NCBI GenBank assembly: GCA_029204225.1
Contig: CM055095.1
Location: forward strand, 50,846,841 to 50,910,840
Direction of reading: 5' to 3'
DNA from: Diphasiastrum complanatum
Taxonomy: Eukaryota; Streptophyta; Lycopodiopsida; Lycopodiales; Lycopodiaceae
DNA length: 64,000 bases
Part shown: positions 34,177 to 45,286 of the stretch, piece after piece
Position numbering within the stretch: the first letter of the stretch is position 1
Layout of the letters: the number at the start of each line of letters is the position of its first letter
Made by a program: the position numbers and the translations under genes
Notes under the pieces: generated by a model
Told to the model about the DNA's origin: nothing
Seen by the model: only the letters and a program-made list of their open reading frames with translations
Database searches by the model: none

Positions 34177-35413
34177 ATGGTGCATTCCAACCTTGCCGAT
34201 CTGTGGGACGAGGTGGACATTGTCAGGCGGGTTCCCGACAAGTCTAACAAGTCCAGTGCAAGGATAGTGCGCTGTCGATGTTGCCTGACAGAGTTCGTTG
34301 CCACCCTCACTTGTCTTAAAAGTCACCTACTCGGCGCACGCGCGAGAGATGGTGGCACACTAAATGCTGCCCCTTGTGCCAGCATGTCCGTTCCCGTCAG
34401 GCAGCGACTTTTGGATACCTACGGGCCACGTCTTGTGGCGGGGGAGAACACCATTTCAGAGGGTGTTCTTCGGTTTTGCACCGCTCCTTACGTGATTGAC
34501 CCCGAGTTGCTGCCTGTTTGGCTGGCACGCACGAGGAGAGGGAGTGCATCCTCGTCCAGTCCCTTTGCCCCTCGTCCCTCTCAGACAGTTCCGCCTCACG
34601 CACCCCCATCTGCACCCATTCCGGTGGATCCTGTCCCACCGCGTCCGCCAGTTGCCACTGTGGTTCCACCACCACCTACTGTTGCTCGCACTCCCCCAGT
34701 TTACGACTTTCTCATGGACTCTCCACCTCCCGAGCAAGAGCAAGCCCCGGATGCCAGTGACGAGGCCTTCCAGGATGTTGAGGAGATCCCTTCCTCCCTC
34801 CCTTCACATCCGGATGACCACCCTACCCAGCAGTTTTCGTATCCCATGCCAGATGTCCACCCTCCACCAGTGTACCCCACTTACGCTGCTGCACCCATCT
34901 CGGCCAGTGCATCCCACTCTCCCCATTCCACGTCTACAACTGATGCATCCACTAGTGCCCAGGCTGTCGCGTCATCATCCATTCCCCTCACATTTGGTGC
35001 ACCATGCTGGAGGTCCGCTACCCGTCGCCCAGCTGGGAGAGTTCTTAGGCAGCAGAACATTCGTGGCGCGCATCAGCCGCACATGGATAGAGAGGCCACA
35101 CAGGCCGTGGCCAGCCTGATTTATGAGCTGAACCTTCCATTTGCCATCACCGACTCCGAGCCCTTCAAAAGGGCCTTCCGCCTTGCACAGTCTGTCAGCC
35201 CTAGCTGGAGAGTCCCTGATTTAGAGGTTGTCCGCACACACATGCTGAGGGATAGGGTCGAGTCACTGTCTAGAGAGATGGAGCCTCTACGTCGCCACTG
35301 GGCCACTTACGGTTGCAGCATCATGTCCGATGGATGGACTGATGTCAGGAGGAGGCCGATCCTCAACATACTGGTCTCCAGCAGCATGGGCACACAGTTT
35401 TTGAGGGCAGTGG
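34177..35413 (+). CDS. hAT transposase, N-terminal part (up to gypsy A insertion)
   Basis: The likely start is ATG at 34177 (MVHSNLADLWDEVD); the same frame is open upstream to 34009 but that stretch lacks protein-like features. A BED-type zinc finger (CRCCLTEFVATLTCLKSHLLG) is at residues ~30-50. A proline-rich linker follows, then the start of DUF659 (VASLIYELNLPFAITDSEPF, YGCSIMSDGWTDVRRRPILN). BED fingers bind transposon ends, and DUF659 contains part of the RNase H-like catalytic fold. The frame is cut at 35413 by gypsy A. Removing A and one AGTGG copy returns the frame exactly at 41427. Confidence 0.85.
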
Positions 35414-35574
35414 TGTAATAGATCCTAACACCACAGTAGGGCAAACACTAACTGATCCACCCAACCTTGCCCTGTTGGTCATGTACACTGGACACGACCC
35501 TGACTGTGGTATCTGACCTATCTGTGTTCCCTAGGGTTCGGCACTGGTTACGAGCTCGTAACACTCCCTCCCCC

Positions 35575-38500
35575 TTAAGAACCGTCTTGGTCCTCTAAGA
35601 CAAAGTCTGGAAAAATCTTGCGAAGGACGCTGCCTCTTTCCCAAGTGGCATTCTCAACAGGCTGATCATTCCACTTAACCAGATATTCTCGGTATAGAGT
35701 ATGACGAGTCTGCGTCTCTCTACTATCAAGAATCTCCTCTGGTTCATGTGGAGGTTGTTGAGGATCCAATGGGAGAACTAGAACACTGTCCCCTACCAGA
35801 TTATCTGATCTGGTTAAGGCTTTTCGTAACTGACTTACATGAAAGACTGGAAAAACCTTACTGTTGTGTGGGAGTTCTAGTTCATAGGTGACCTCGCCTA
35901 GTCTCCTACTGATGGTAAAGGGACCACAATACCTTGGAGACAACTTAGCACACACTCCTGATTTGAGGGTTTTAGAGTCAACTGGGACTCTCAAGTAGAC
36001 TTTCTCACCAGTGGAGAACTGCACATCCCGTCTGTGTGGATCTGCATAATGCCTGGCTCGATCCTGGGATTGTCTAATGCTACGCTTAGCATGTTCTATC
36101 ATCTGGTTTAGGTCTTCTAAAAAGTTTCTGGCTGCTTCAACTTTCTCTTGTTTAAACCCTACAGCTGTGGGTGAGCGTGGCTGAAAACCGTACATCAGCA
36201 TAAATGGGCTGTATCCCGTAGCTGAATGTTTGGTACTGTTGTAAGCAAACTCTAATATCGAGAGATATTCCTCCCAATTAGTCTGCTTCTTGCTGACGTA
36301 TGCACGAAGCATATCCTCCAGCACTTGATTTACCCTTTCTGTTTGACCGTCCGTCTGTGGATGGTCGGTGGTACTCATATTAAGTTTAGTATGGAGATGA
36401 TGGAATACTGCCCTCCAAAAATTTCCAGTAAACTTACTGTCCCGGTCACTGACTATGCCGGAAGGTAGACCGTACAATTTAAATAGCCCGTCTACAAACA
36501 ACCTCGCTAACTCTGGAGCTCTAACGGTTGTTTTGGTCGGAATAAAATGAGCCATTTTGGTCAGACGGTCAACTGTGACCCATATAGCGTCATTACCCTT
36601 TTGGGTTTTAGACAGGCCTACTATAAAATCCATGGAGACACTCTCCCATTTACCAGCTGGTATTTCTAAGGGATGCAACAACCCTCCTGCCTTTAAACGC
36701 TCTGCTTTATTTACTTGACATTTCTGGCAACTGGTTACATACTGGTGGACGTCCTTTTTCATACTGGGCCAGAAAAATTGCCTACGAAGAAGCTCATAGG
36801 TCTTCTGTATGCCTGGGTGTCCCGCGCTAGGATTGTCATGACATTCATATAGGACCTGCTGCCTATAATCCTCTGAATTGGGGACACATACTCTATCTCT
36901 ATAGAGCAAGTACTCATCCTGAATGGAATACTGTTTCCATTTGAATCCTTGAGTCAACTGACCCTCAACCACTGGGGTTTGCTTGGGTAATACAGGCTCA
37001 GAATCCTCAACGTCATCTGATAACGTATACTCGGACTCATCATCATCCTCAACGGAAGCTGCCGTATTCTTGGATGAACTGGCACCAGCCCCGGGAACTG
37101 GTTCTGGAGTCTGTAACTGTCTGTTCTGGACTGAGTTCCAGATAATAGAGAAGAATGCATCATGCTGGCATTTCCCTCTCAAGGACTCGAGTAACTCATT
37201 ACGAATCTGAGTAAAACTCAGCTCGTTTATCATAGGCATTCTGCTAAGGGCATCTGCTACTGTATTGAATTTTCCACGCCTATATCTGATAGACATGTCA
37301 AACTCTTGCATCAACTCTGCCCAACGAGCTTTCCGACCTCTAAGCTCAGGTTGATTGCAAAGGTATCTGAGACTCTCATGGTCTGTCAGGACCTCAAAGT
37401 TGGCACCATACAAATAATGCCTCCAAGTCTTAAGGGCATGGACTATAGAAAAGAGTTCCTTTTCATAGGCACTATACCTAGTCTGTGCTGGCTCGAGTTT
37501 TTTACTCTCGAACGCAACTGGTCGTCCACCCTGAGTTAGCACAGCACCTACTGCAAAGTCGCTAGCATCTGTTTCGACCACAAATAGCTGATTGGGGTCG
37601 ACGACCTTTAAAACTGGTGCTGTAGCTAAGGCTGTTTTGAGAGCATCAAAGCTCTCCTGTTGTGTGGACTCCCAAATGAACTCCTTTCCCTTCCCCTTAA
37701 GGAGATTTGTCATAGGGACTGCTATCTGAGCATATTCCTTGACAAATCGTCTGTAATATCCCGCCAGACCAAGAAAGATTTGAAGTTCCAAAATATTCTG
37801 AGGTCTCAGCCAACTGAGTATGGCTTTAACCTTATTTGGGTCCATCTTAATCCCATCTGAAGAGATAATGTGACCCAAATATGCTATTTCTTCAACGAAG
37901 AATTCACACTTGGATTGTTTAGCATAAAGCTTATGCTTTCTGAGCAGTCGAAACACCTTTCTGAGGTGTTTTAGATGCTCCTTCCTGGTTTTACTGTAAA
38001 CGAGGATGTCATCTAAAAATACGACTACAAATTTACCCAAGTATGGTCTGAGGACACTGTTCATCAAGGTCATAAAGGTAGCTGGAGCATTTGTGAGCCC
38101 AAATGGCATCACCTTAAACTCATAATGACCGTGACGAGTCCTAAAAGCTGTTTTCGAGACATCTTCCGATTTTATACGGACTTGATGATATCCCGATCTG
38201 AGGTCTATTTTGCTGAAAAACTTAGCCCCGTCGAGTTGATCAAACAACTCGTTTGCCCGAGGCATAGGGTATTTATTCTTAATTGTGACTTTATTGAGGG
38301 CTCTGTAATCTACGCAAAGACGCATAGACCCCTCCTTCTTTTTCACCAATAGGACTGGTGAGGCCCATGGTGAACTACTGGTCTGAATTTGGCCTTTCCC
38401 AAGATAGTCTGTTAACTGCCTAGTTATTTCTTCATCCTCTGTTCGGCTGACCCGATACGGAGGTTTAGAAACAGGTGCTGTACCTGGTACTAGGTTTATT

Positions 38501-40353
38501 ACATGATCTACCTCTCTGCTAGGTGGTAAACCATGTGGCAAATCTTCAGGAAAAACATCTTTAAATTTAGACAATAAAGTTTCTAATTTACTGATTTTCT
38601 GCTGAATAGAACTGGAAATAGAAACTTCAGGAATAAACTGAAAGTCACATAAGAATACCTGATGGTCTTCGTCTCCGATTAGCTGACAGAGCTCTGAACT
38701 GCAGACCATAGGGCTGTTGGGAACATCATGCTCCCCATGCAACTGGATCTCTCGGCCTTTATACTGAAAGCTGAGGGTGTTCTCCTGATAGTTTCTGTGG
38801 AGGGAAGGTCCTAAACTGTAGAGCCAATCTCTCCCGAGAACAATGTCTGTTCGATCCAGGTGCATTATCTGAAAGTTTATTTGATCTTGGTACCCCTGAA
38901 TACCAAGATTTAACTTACTTACCATAGTTTCCCATATTTTTTTATCTTCACCCTTAGCTAATGAAACTATGTACCTATGCTGACTAGGTACTTCTAGTAG
39001 TTTAAGCTTTTTAACCAGGGTGTGGTTGATGAAATTATGGGTTGCCCCATCATCAACCATGACTCTTACTGACTGGTTACCAACTTTCCCATGCATACGT
39101 ACTAGGTCATGCGGCCCAAAGCTGAAGGGTCTCGCTAGCATTGCAGAGGTCAGCTGGCAACAGTGTTCATGATCTTCATGATACACTTTGATCTCGGAAG
39201 CTGCCAAGTCACTGGGGAAACATACAGTCTGAACAAGATGAACTTGTTTTTTATCTTTTTTTGTGAAAGGCCCCTTGGGACACTGTCTGACTGTGTGTCC
39301 CTTGCCCATACACACAAAGCACAAACGTTCTTGTTTGGCTTTCTCAAAATCATCTGGTTTTAAGGGCTGTATGAGTGAAGGGCGTTTCTGAGGAGCTTCA
39401 CCTTTAAATTTATCTTCTTTCTTTCTTTTTAAAAATTTCTTTTTAAATTGAAAGTCTTTCTGAGGAAGCTGCTCAGAAAGTGGTTGTTGTCTCGCTCTCT
39501 TCCTACCCACTGAATCATCATAGATTTGAGCATATCTGAGAGCTTGCTCAAGGGTAGTAGGCGAGTTTCTCTGGACCTCTACTTTATATTCATCTTTGAG
39601 GCCACGGACAAATCCCCTGATTTTTTGATAGTCATCCATATTTTTAATCTTTAAAATTGCCTCTCGATACTGCGAGATATATTGGATGAGGGACTTGTCC
39701 ATTACTGTTCTTTCCCAGGCTTCCCAGGCTCTATCAAGTTCATTCTCTGGTAGAAATTCTCTTAGGAAAGCTTCTTCAAAAGCTTTCCATGACCGGGGAG
39801 TCTGCCCAGTCTCCTGGAGATTTAACCACCACTTATAGGCCATAGGCCCTAAAGAAAGACTGGCCTCAATTGCTTGCAAATGGTCAGGGGTCTGTTTAAG
39901 AGCATGAATGTTCTTCCATTTGCTGAGGAAGGTTTGTAGAATATCTGCATTTCTATCCTTCTCTTCCCCATTAAAAGTAGGAGGCTTTAAATCTTTAAAA
40001 ACACTGGGGTGAGACCGTAAAGTCTCACCCGAAACTGATGGAAGTGGAGAAGGGGATAACTGAGAAGTGGAGGGAAGGCTTCCTTTCGCGGAGCTCAAAA
40101 TCAAGTTTTTGAGTTCAGCGAACGAGTCGTCCACACTGGACTTGAAATTGGCTAATGCCAGCTTCAGTTCATCCACTTCTGTTACCAATTGGAGGAACTG
40201 CTCCTTGGTAACCAGTTTGTCGAGTTCTTCGGCGAACCGTTCCTGTTCTTCTACTTCCATGGGTTCCTTCCCTTTTCTATAAGCCAAGGCTTCTGTTTCA
40301 AGTTCGTCGAAGCCTCTCTCCGGGGGTTGATCAGGTCCCTGAGGAGTGGTCAT
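35575..40353 (-). CDS. Gypsy A Gag-Pol polyprotein, 1592 codons, uninterrupted
   Basis: A single frame runs from ATG at 40353. Gag is residues ~1-340, with a CCHC knuckle ([14 protein letters not shown]) at ~345-358. Aspartic protease ([12 protein letters not shown]) is near 434. Reverse transcriptase spans ~640-860, with FLDDILVYS near 780. RNase H follows ([13 protein letters not shown] near 925, ADALSR near 1040). The integrase zinc region ([11 protein letters not shown] ... CQKCQ) is at ~1175-1212. The catalytic core has D in MDFIVGL (~1241), D in SDRDSKF (~1303) and E in DGQTERVN (~1338). The C-terminal chromodomain ([18 protein letters not shown]) is at ~1555-1575, which in this clade targets integration to chromatin. 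All catalytic residues are visible and no stop interrupts it, so it could be active protein-wise. Confidence 0.95.
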   Translation of the reverse strand: MTTPQGPDQPPERGFDELETEALAYRKGKEPMEVEEQERFAEELDKLVTKEQFLQLVTEVDELKLALANFKSSVDDSFAELKNLILSSAKGSLPSTSQLSPSPLPSVSGETLRSHPSVFKDLKPPTFNGEEKDRNADILQTFLSKWKNIHALKQTPDHLQAIEASLSLGPMAYKWWLNLQETGQTPRSWKAFEEAFLREFLPENELDRAWEAWERTVMDKSLIQYISQYREAILKIKNMDDYQKIRGFVRGLKDEYKVEVQRNSPTTLEQALRYAQIYDDSVGRKRARQQPLSEQLPQKDFQFKKKFLKRKKEDKFKGEAPQKRPSLIQPLKPDDFEKAKQERLCFVCMGKGHTVRQCPKGPFTKKDKKQVHLVQTVCFPSDLAASEIKVYHEDHEHCCQLTSAMLARPFSFGPHDLVRMHGKVGNQSVRVMVDDGATHNFINHTLVKKLKLLEVPSQHRYIVSLAKGEDKKIWETMVSKLNLGIQGYQDQINFQIMHLDRTDIVLGRDWLYSLGPSLHRNYQENTLSFQYKGREIQLHGEHDVPNSPMVCSSELCQLIGDEDHQVFLCDFQFIPEVSISSSIQQKISKLETLLSKFKDVFPEDLPHGLPPSREVDHVINLVPGTAPVSKPPYRVSRTEDEEITRQLTDYLGKGQIQTSSSPWASPVLLVKKKEGSMRLCVDYRALNKVTIKNKYPMPRANELFDQLDGAKFFSKIDLRSGYHQVRIKSEDVSKTAFRTRHGHYEFKVMPFGLTNAPATFMTLMNSVLRPYLGKFVVVFLDDILVYSKTRKEHLKHLRKVFRLLRKHKLYAKQSKCEFFVEEIAYLGHIISSDGIKMDPNKVKAILSWLRPQNILELQIFLGLAGYYRRFVKEYAQIAVPMTNLLKGKGKEFIWESTQQESFDALKTALATAPVLKVVDPNQLFVVETDASDFAVGAVLTQGGRPVAFESKKLEPAQTRYSAYEKELFSIVHALKTWRHYLYGANFEVLTDHESLRYLCNQPELRGRKARWAELMQEFDMSIRYRRGKFNTVADALSRMPMINELSFTQIRNELLESLRGKCQHDAFFSIIWNSVQNRQLQTPEPVPGAGASSSKNTAASVEDDDESEYTLSDDVEDSEPVLPKQTPVVEGQLTQGFKWKQYSIQDEYLLYRDRVCVPNSEDYRQQVLYECHDNPSAGHPGIQKTYELLRRQFFWPSMKKDVHQYVTSCQKCQVNKAERLKAGGLLHPLEIPAGKWESVSMDFIVGLSKTQKGNDAIWVTVDRLTKMAHFIPTKTTVRAPELARLFVDGLFKLYGLPSGIVSDRDSKFTGNFWRAVFHHLHTKLNMSTTDHPQTDGQTERVNQVLEDMLRAYVSKKQTNWEEYLSILEFAYNSTKHSATGYSPFMLMYGFQPRSPTAVGFKQEKVEAARNFLEDLNQMIEHAKRSIRQSQDRARHYADPHRRDVQFSTGEKVYLRVPVDSKTLKSGVCAKLSPRYCGPFTISRRLGEVTYELELPHNSKVFPVFHVSQLRKALTRSDNLVGDSVLVLPLDPQQPPHEPEEILDSRETQTRHTLYREYLVKWNDQPVENATWERGSVLRKIFPDFVLEDQDGS

Positions 40354-41050
40354 CTTCGGAACTGAAAGAGAGCTACCTTAACTTCTGAAGGAAAAAAAGT
40401 CTAAAAGACTAATTTACAACTGTACAAGGAGGGAAAGAAAACTTAGCTCTTTCTGAGAACTGTACTTCCACAGAGAGAATCAAGAAAAGCCCTTTCAGCT
40501 CTTCCTCCACTGCTTTCAGATCTGCTGTCCGGAAAAATCAGAGATCAAGGTGCCAAGAAAAAGAAACAAACTTCTGATCGTCTTGGCCCCTTCCCTCGCT
40601 GTCTGAGGTGTACACTTTTTGCTCCAAAATTCCCGTTTTAGGACCCAAAACAGTTGCAAACTTGTGGTTCCTGCCAAAGACCTTCAGCGCTGGACCTGCA
40701 CCCACGATTCTGTCTCAGATCCGCTCCAAATTCCAGAAATTTTCACTCCAAATTCGAAGTTCCCACCCAATTTGGCAGCGCTGGACCTGCTCCACGTTTT
40801 CTATTTAAAATGTGCTCAAAAATCCACAACTGATACATAAAAATCAAGGGTAAATCCCTGATTTTTCAGCGCTGAGCTTCTACAAGGGATTGTGCCTCAA
40901 ACAACTGTAAATTCCCAGCAAATTTCAAGGATTTGAAAGCTGTTCCTACAGCGATTTTCCTCCTCAATTCTTCTCTGAGAATCTGAGAAACACTTCCTAT
41001 CTTCTGATAGCTTTCTCTACTACTGTCCTGAACTCCCTAGGATGGAGATG
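40354..41050 (-). other. Gypsy A 5' leader with ~91-bp periodic AGCGCT motifs
   Basis: AGCGCTG(G/A) words lie at 40686, 40777 and 40868, with a weaker AGCGA at 40950. The spacing is about 91 bp. Beyond roughly 120 bp from gag the leader is much more diverged from that of gypsy B than the coding region is, although the periodic motif is kept. Confidence 0.75.
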
Positions 41051-41426
41051 GCTCTGATACCAGTGTAATAGATCCTAACACCACAGTAGGGCAAACACTA
41101 ACTGATCCACCCAACCTTGCCTACTCCCTGATATAGAGTAAGCCCCTCCTAGCCCAGTGTGAGGACTGGTAGCATGCAACTGCCAAGTGTCGGCCACGTG
41201 GCACTGACGTGGCCGACTGCACGTCGGGACCCAACTGGGGGCCCTATCCTGCTGACAGGGTCCCTAGGCTGTGTTAGGCCCGCCATGGCTATGGACCGTG
41301 TTTGGGCACACTACTCACACTGTCTTGCCCTGTTGGTCATGTACACTGGACACGACCCTGACTGTGGTATCTGACCCATCTGTGTTCTCTAGGGTTCGGC
41401 ACTGGTTACGAGCTCGTAACAAGTGG

Positions 41427-42908
41427 ATTGCAGCAAGGGGGGGAGAGTCATATCTGCAGAGTTCATGTTTGATGTCATCAAGTCTTCCATCCTGTCCATA
41501 GGCCCACAGCATGTCGTCACAGTGGTGACGGACAATGCCACGAACTGCATTCAGATGGGTGTACTGCTAGAGGCCGAGTTCCCTCACATTGTTCATACCC
41601 CCTATGTCGTGCACGGCATAGACCTTCTGATGGGGGACATAGGTGCACTTCCCTGGGTTAGAGGCATCGTTCGTGAGGCCCTCTTCCTGGTGACTTTTGT
41701 CACGAGGAAGAGGCGTGTTCTTGCCATGTTCCGGGTGTTCAGCCATCTAGACCTCCGTAAGCCAGCCCCCACACGCTTTGCATTCGACTTGGTGGTCATC
41801 GACCGTCTAATCAGGTGCAGGGCGCAGCTTCTACAGATGGTTGCCAGTGATCTTTGGTGTGCCAGTACATTTCCGCGCACTGAGGATGGGGAGCACTTTT
41901 CTTCCACGGTGAGGGGAGACCAGTTTTGGAGGGATGCACAGACATTGTCAGGACTGCTTCGACCACTTTACATTGTGCTCCGCATGGCTGACAGCGAGGG
42001 GTCGACACTTGGACTGGTATATGAGCTCATGGACCGGATTGGACAGTTCCTGCAGCTGCCCATCTTGCAACCAGAGAGGTAAGCGGTATAGTAATGTAAT
42101 TGGCCTTTATCTTTTTAGTAATTGCTAGTTTGTTTTTCTGTCAATGTTAAGTTTTTTCGTAATGCCCTACACCACATGCCTCTCACCTGCAGGATGACAG
42201 AGCTGAAGTTCATCTGGGAGACGCGGTGGAACTACTTCCACAGGAGTATCCACAGCGTTGCACACATGCTGCATCCCCTCTTCCTCTCTCCGACACAAAT
42301 CGCAGACAGGGAGCTCGAGGCCGATTGGCTTCAGTACATTCACAGGGTGGGTCCACACATAGGTTTGGATCCTATCAGGCTCATGGAGGAGCTCGCTGCA
42401 TTTCATTTCGGCATGGGCACATTCGGCCACCCGGCTGCTCAGGATCCAGAGAGGAGGCAGCTACCCATTACCTGGTGGACCATGTTTGGTAGCACATACC
42501 CATCTATACAGCGTCTTGCACTGCGTGTCCTTTCTCAGTTATGCATCTCATTTTATCCTCCATTGTTGTTTAGCCCGACGTCTGGCCGCCCTTTCCCTGA
42601 CCATGATGAGCTGCCGTCGTGTGAAATTCATTCCGATCTGCTCATCCAGATCCAGCTCGACAGCGGGGACAGGATCCACAGCGGGGGCGGGTGGCTCTGG
42701 TTCCGGATTTCTCTGTCGAGTCTGTCGCAGCATCTCTCGGATATCTGCCTGTGCTGCCTCCGTGTGTGAGCGTAATTGGAGCACATGGGCACTCATTCAC
42801 ACGAGGAGAAGAAACCGGTTGTCAATGAGTCAGTTGAAGCGGTTGGTGTTCTGTAGCACCAACGCACGTCTCGCCAGGAGACTTCCGACCATTACGAGCG
42901 CATTGCAG
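41427..42908 (+). pseudogene. hAT transposase, DUF659 end and hAT-C dimerisation domain
   Basis: The frame resumes after gypsy A with DUF659 (VVTVVTDNATNCIQMGVLL, VHGIDLLMGDIGALPWV, TRFAFDLVVIDRLI) to 42078. A 114-bp intron (GT 42079 .. AG 42192) follows. The next exon (TELKFIWETRWNYFHRSI, RLALRVLSQ) runs to 42538. The dimerisation motif (ASVCERNWSTWALIHTRRRNRL) resumes at 42747 in another frame. The intervening 208 bp (42539-42746) matches 44276-44460 of the same element and disrupts the domain, so this copy's transposase is probably inactive. The exon ends at 42908. Confidence 0.82.
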
Positions 42909-43010
42909 GTGATAAGCTAACCTTTCATAGCATGTTGGTTGACTCCTGGTATGTTGGTTTCATTTCTTGATAGAGTTGTTTCTCTGACATGCCAATTTTA
43001 AACCTTGCAG

Positions 43011-44110
43011 ACGAAGATATCTGATTTGGAGCGCCAGGTTGACTTGCCTACGGACAGCACCCATCCCATGCCTGCAGATGACCTGGGCACACAGTTGATG
43101 GCAGAGAGAGAGAGGGAGCTTGCCGAGATGAGAGAGAGAGAGAGCTTGGGCTTGAGCACAGAGAGCCTTCATTGTACGAGGCAGATGAGCCAGTGTCAGA
43201 GGATGATCAGGATGAGGATGAGCCCATTCGGGTTGTGTTCGCCAGATCAGAGTGGGATGAGGCATATGATACAGGTGTTGGGCACACGCCTAGAGCAGGG
43301 GTCACAGGTGCATCACGTGGTAGAGGTGGGACACATGCCACAGATTATACCGGGAGACGGGCAGGGCACAGAGGGGGGGCCAGTGGCATACCTTCTTATG
43401 TTGATATGATGGAGGAGGCTCTTGATAGGGGGCAGAGTGATTTGGGTTTACCTTCCGCAGCTGCTTGGATGTGTGCATCACAGAGCCATAGGCATTTCTA
43501 TGAAAGCACACCAGAGGAGTCACCAGATGACTTTGATTGTACCGATTGGGAGGCCATGTCGGGTCCGCATGGTGCACAGGATGAGGCACGGGATGTTCCC
43601 GAGGATGGTGCTCATGATGAGTCCCAGAGCCCAGACCGTTTGTATTCGGATGCCCAGCTGGACGACTTGATTGCAGACTTGAATTCAGAGGCCCAGCAGA
43701 TGCCGAGCGTCAGGGCACCCTCATCCTCTCTAGCCAGCATGCCCTACACAGAGTCTCAGCCAGAGCAGCTACACGAGGTGCCTGCAGTTCCTCCAGTTCC
43801 TCATAGGGTGTATGTGCGCCGCTCAGCACCTCCAGTGCCACCGATACCGTTGACGCCTGCAGCCCCTTCATCGCCATCCACTTTTGCAGCAGCAGGTCTC
43901 CATGGCAGGCCACCATCTGTGCCCAGATCTTCTCTTGCAGCACCCACATCTACAGACGCTCCTCCAGTGGCAGCATCCACGGCACATCCTCCTCCATTGG
44001 CAGCACCCACGGCACCGGCTCCTCCTTTGGCAGCACCCACAGCACATCCTCCTCCTTTGGTTAGCGCCGCATACGGCTGGGGCTGTTCTTTACACCATGC
44101 TAGACACTAA
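43011..44110 (+). pseudogene. hAT transposase C-terminal extension: acidic, then Pro/Ala repeat
   Basis: After a phase-0 intron (42909-43010) the frame reads TKISDLERQVDLPTDST, then a Glu/Arg stretch encoded by a GA microsatellite (43088-43142). A +/- frame change occurs there. The new frame continues through an acidic region (DEPVSEDDQDEDEPIRVVF) and a gly/arg stretch. It ends with proline-rich repeats of the type PPLAAPTA, encoded by a ~33-bp minisatellite (43970-44066), and a stop near 44110. Such tails follow hAT-C in some plant DUF659 transposases. The frame change may be a recent microsatellite slip. Confidence 0.65.
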
Positions 44111-44237
44111 ATACTGCCTCATCTACTGATGAACATTAAATAACAACAGTCAGCCACATACGGCTAGACCCCATCTATGCTAAACATTCCTATGGATCCT
44201 CCACTGACTCTTCGCCCTCATCATGTGCATTGTTCTG

Positions 44238-44534
44238 ACGCTCTCACTCTGCCTCCCGGTTAGCCCGTGTTGCCTCCTGGTCAGCCCGACGGCGGGCAGC
44301 CCTTTCCCTGACCATGATGAGCTGCCGTCATGTGAAGTTCATTCCGATCTGCTCATCCAAATCCAGCTCGACAGCGGGGGCGGGGGCCACAGCGGGGGCG
44401 GGGATCTGCAGCTCTGGGTGTCTCTGCCAAGTCTCTCGTAGCATCTCTGCAATGTCTGCTTCTTGCTTCCGATGCCTTTCGTTGTGCCTTCGGACATCTT
44501 CCTCGAGCTTCCTCCTGGCTTCGCCCTCCGCCAT
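44238..44534 (-). CDS. Possible antisense small protein in the hAT element (doubtful)
   Basis: ATG at 44534 opens a ~98-residue frame with a charged, coiled-coil-like start (EARRKLEEDVRRHNERHRKQ). It continues with PAPAVELDLDEQIGMNFT and a basic end (RRQLIMVRERAARRRAD). A second copy of the central and end segments, on the same strand at 42796-42551, keeps the same frame and nearly the same residues despite nucleotide changes. That points to coding history on this strand. I do not recognise the family; it may be an accessory protein of the transposon or a captured fragment. Confidence 0.4.
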
Positions 44535-44544
44535 CTCACGACAC

Positions 44545-44750
44545 CCTGTTGCTCGAAATGACCCTCACAGCCTCTCAATGGCTCTCACTGGCTCTCTCAC
44601 AGCCCCCCTCTCACAGCCTCTCACTCGGTCTGTCACACAGCCTCTCACAATGCCTCTCTCTCACACCCTCCCACTGGCTCTCCCTCACAGCTTCTCACAA
44701 TGCCTCTCACCCCCTCTCACTGGCTCTCTCACTGTCTCGTGAGTGCCTAT
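44545..44750. repeat. Irregular CTCACTGGCTCTCTCACAGC repeats
   Basis: CTCTCAC(A/T)(G/A) words recur every 15-30 bp in a strongly C/T-rich strand, inside the right end of the hAT element. Frames crossing it are repeat by-products. Confidence 0.7.
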
Positions 44751-44802
44751 TCAACCCCACAGCCTGTTTCCCAATTTGCTTTTGTTGATGATCCCATGTG
44801 CT

Positions 44803-45045
44803 ACTGTACCTGCCCCATGTGCTGATCCCCCACATGCTGCACTGCGATTGGGTCCATGGTCTGCTCCTCCACAGTGCCCATGTGACGGTGTACCTGTCCG
44901 GATGTATTGCTCCCCCACATGCTGCACTCCGATTGGGTCCATGGTCTGCTCCTCCACAGTGCCCATGTGCTACTGTACCTGCCCCATGTATTGCTCCCCC
45001 ACATGCCGCACTCCGATTGGGTCCGCTCTCCCACAGTGCCCCCAG
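44803..45045. repeat. ~85-bp minisatellite, three units
   Basis: CCCCCACATG(C)TGCACT is found near 44827, 44911 and 44997, each followed by GATTGGGTCC and CCACAGTGCCC. The array lies in the right subterminal part of the hAT element. Confidence 0.85.
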
Positions 45046-45222
45046 TACAGTCCCCCTGTACGGTAACATCTTAGTTTTTGCCTAGTTTTAGCCTGTTAAA
45101 AGGGTTTTTTTTTTTTTTTTTCAATAATAAAATATATTATTTTTGTGGTGCCGCCCTGGTACCGCTGGTCTGAGGGCGGCACCATAACCGCGGTACCATA
45201 ATGGCGGTACCACGTGCCACTA

Positions 45223-45224
<2 letters not shown>

Positions 45225-45286
<62 letters not shown>
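45225..45286. repeat. (AT)n(AG)n microsatellite, right flank of hAT
   Basis: About 46 bp of AT continue the run at 33735-33783, followed by about 16 bp of AG. Confidence 0.95.

Larger units (their letters stand above)
35414..41421 (-). mobile_element. Ty3/gypsy chromovirus A (Reina-like) with intact gag-pol, inserted in the hAT coding sequence
   Basis: The target duplication AGTGG is at 35409-35413 and 41422-41426. The 5' LTR is 41064-41421 (358 bp), and the primer site (plus-strand GCTCTGATACCA) is at 41051-41062. The 3' LTR is 35414-35563, only 150 bp: it lacks 208 bp between two CTTGCC words. The polypurine tract (plus CTCCCTCCCCCTTAAG) follows 35563. Over the shared 150 bp the LTRs differ at two positions. 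Its sequence is very close to gypsy B throughout the coding region. Confidence 0.95.
33784..45224 (+). mobile_element. hAT DNA transposon (DUF659 type), interrupted by gypsy A
   Basis: The ends are CATAG at 33784 and CTATG at 45224, inverted to each other. Both ends carry subterminal GGTACC and CCGCGG words: 33796-33863 on the left and about 45150-45215 on the right. The right subterminal sequence has GGTACCGC in both orientations. Subtracting gypsy A and one target duplication leaves about 5.4 kb. It encodes a BED finger, DUF659 and hAT C-terminal domain on the plus strand, then a long acidic/proline-rich tail and minisatellites. The terminal inverted repeat is short and imperfect; the boundaries are supported mainly by the abrupt change to AT repeat on both sides. 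Confidence 0.82.

Noticed and set aside
36954-37210. Short frames on both strands within gypsy A that recur in gypsy B (14916-15172)
   Set aside because: They are shadows of the RNase H/integrase linker in other frames.
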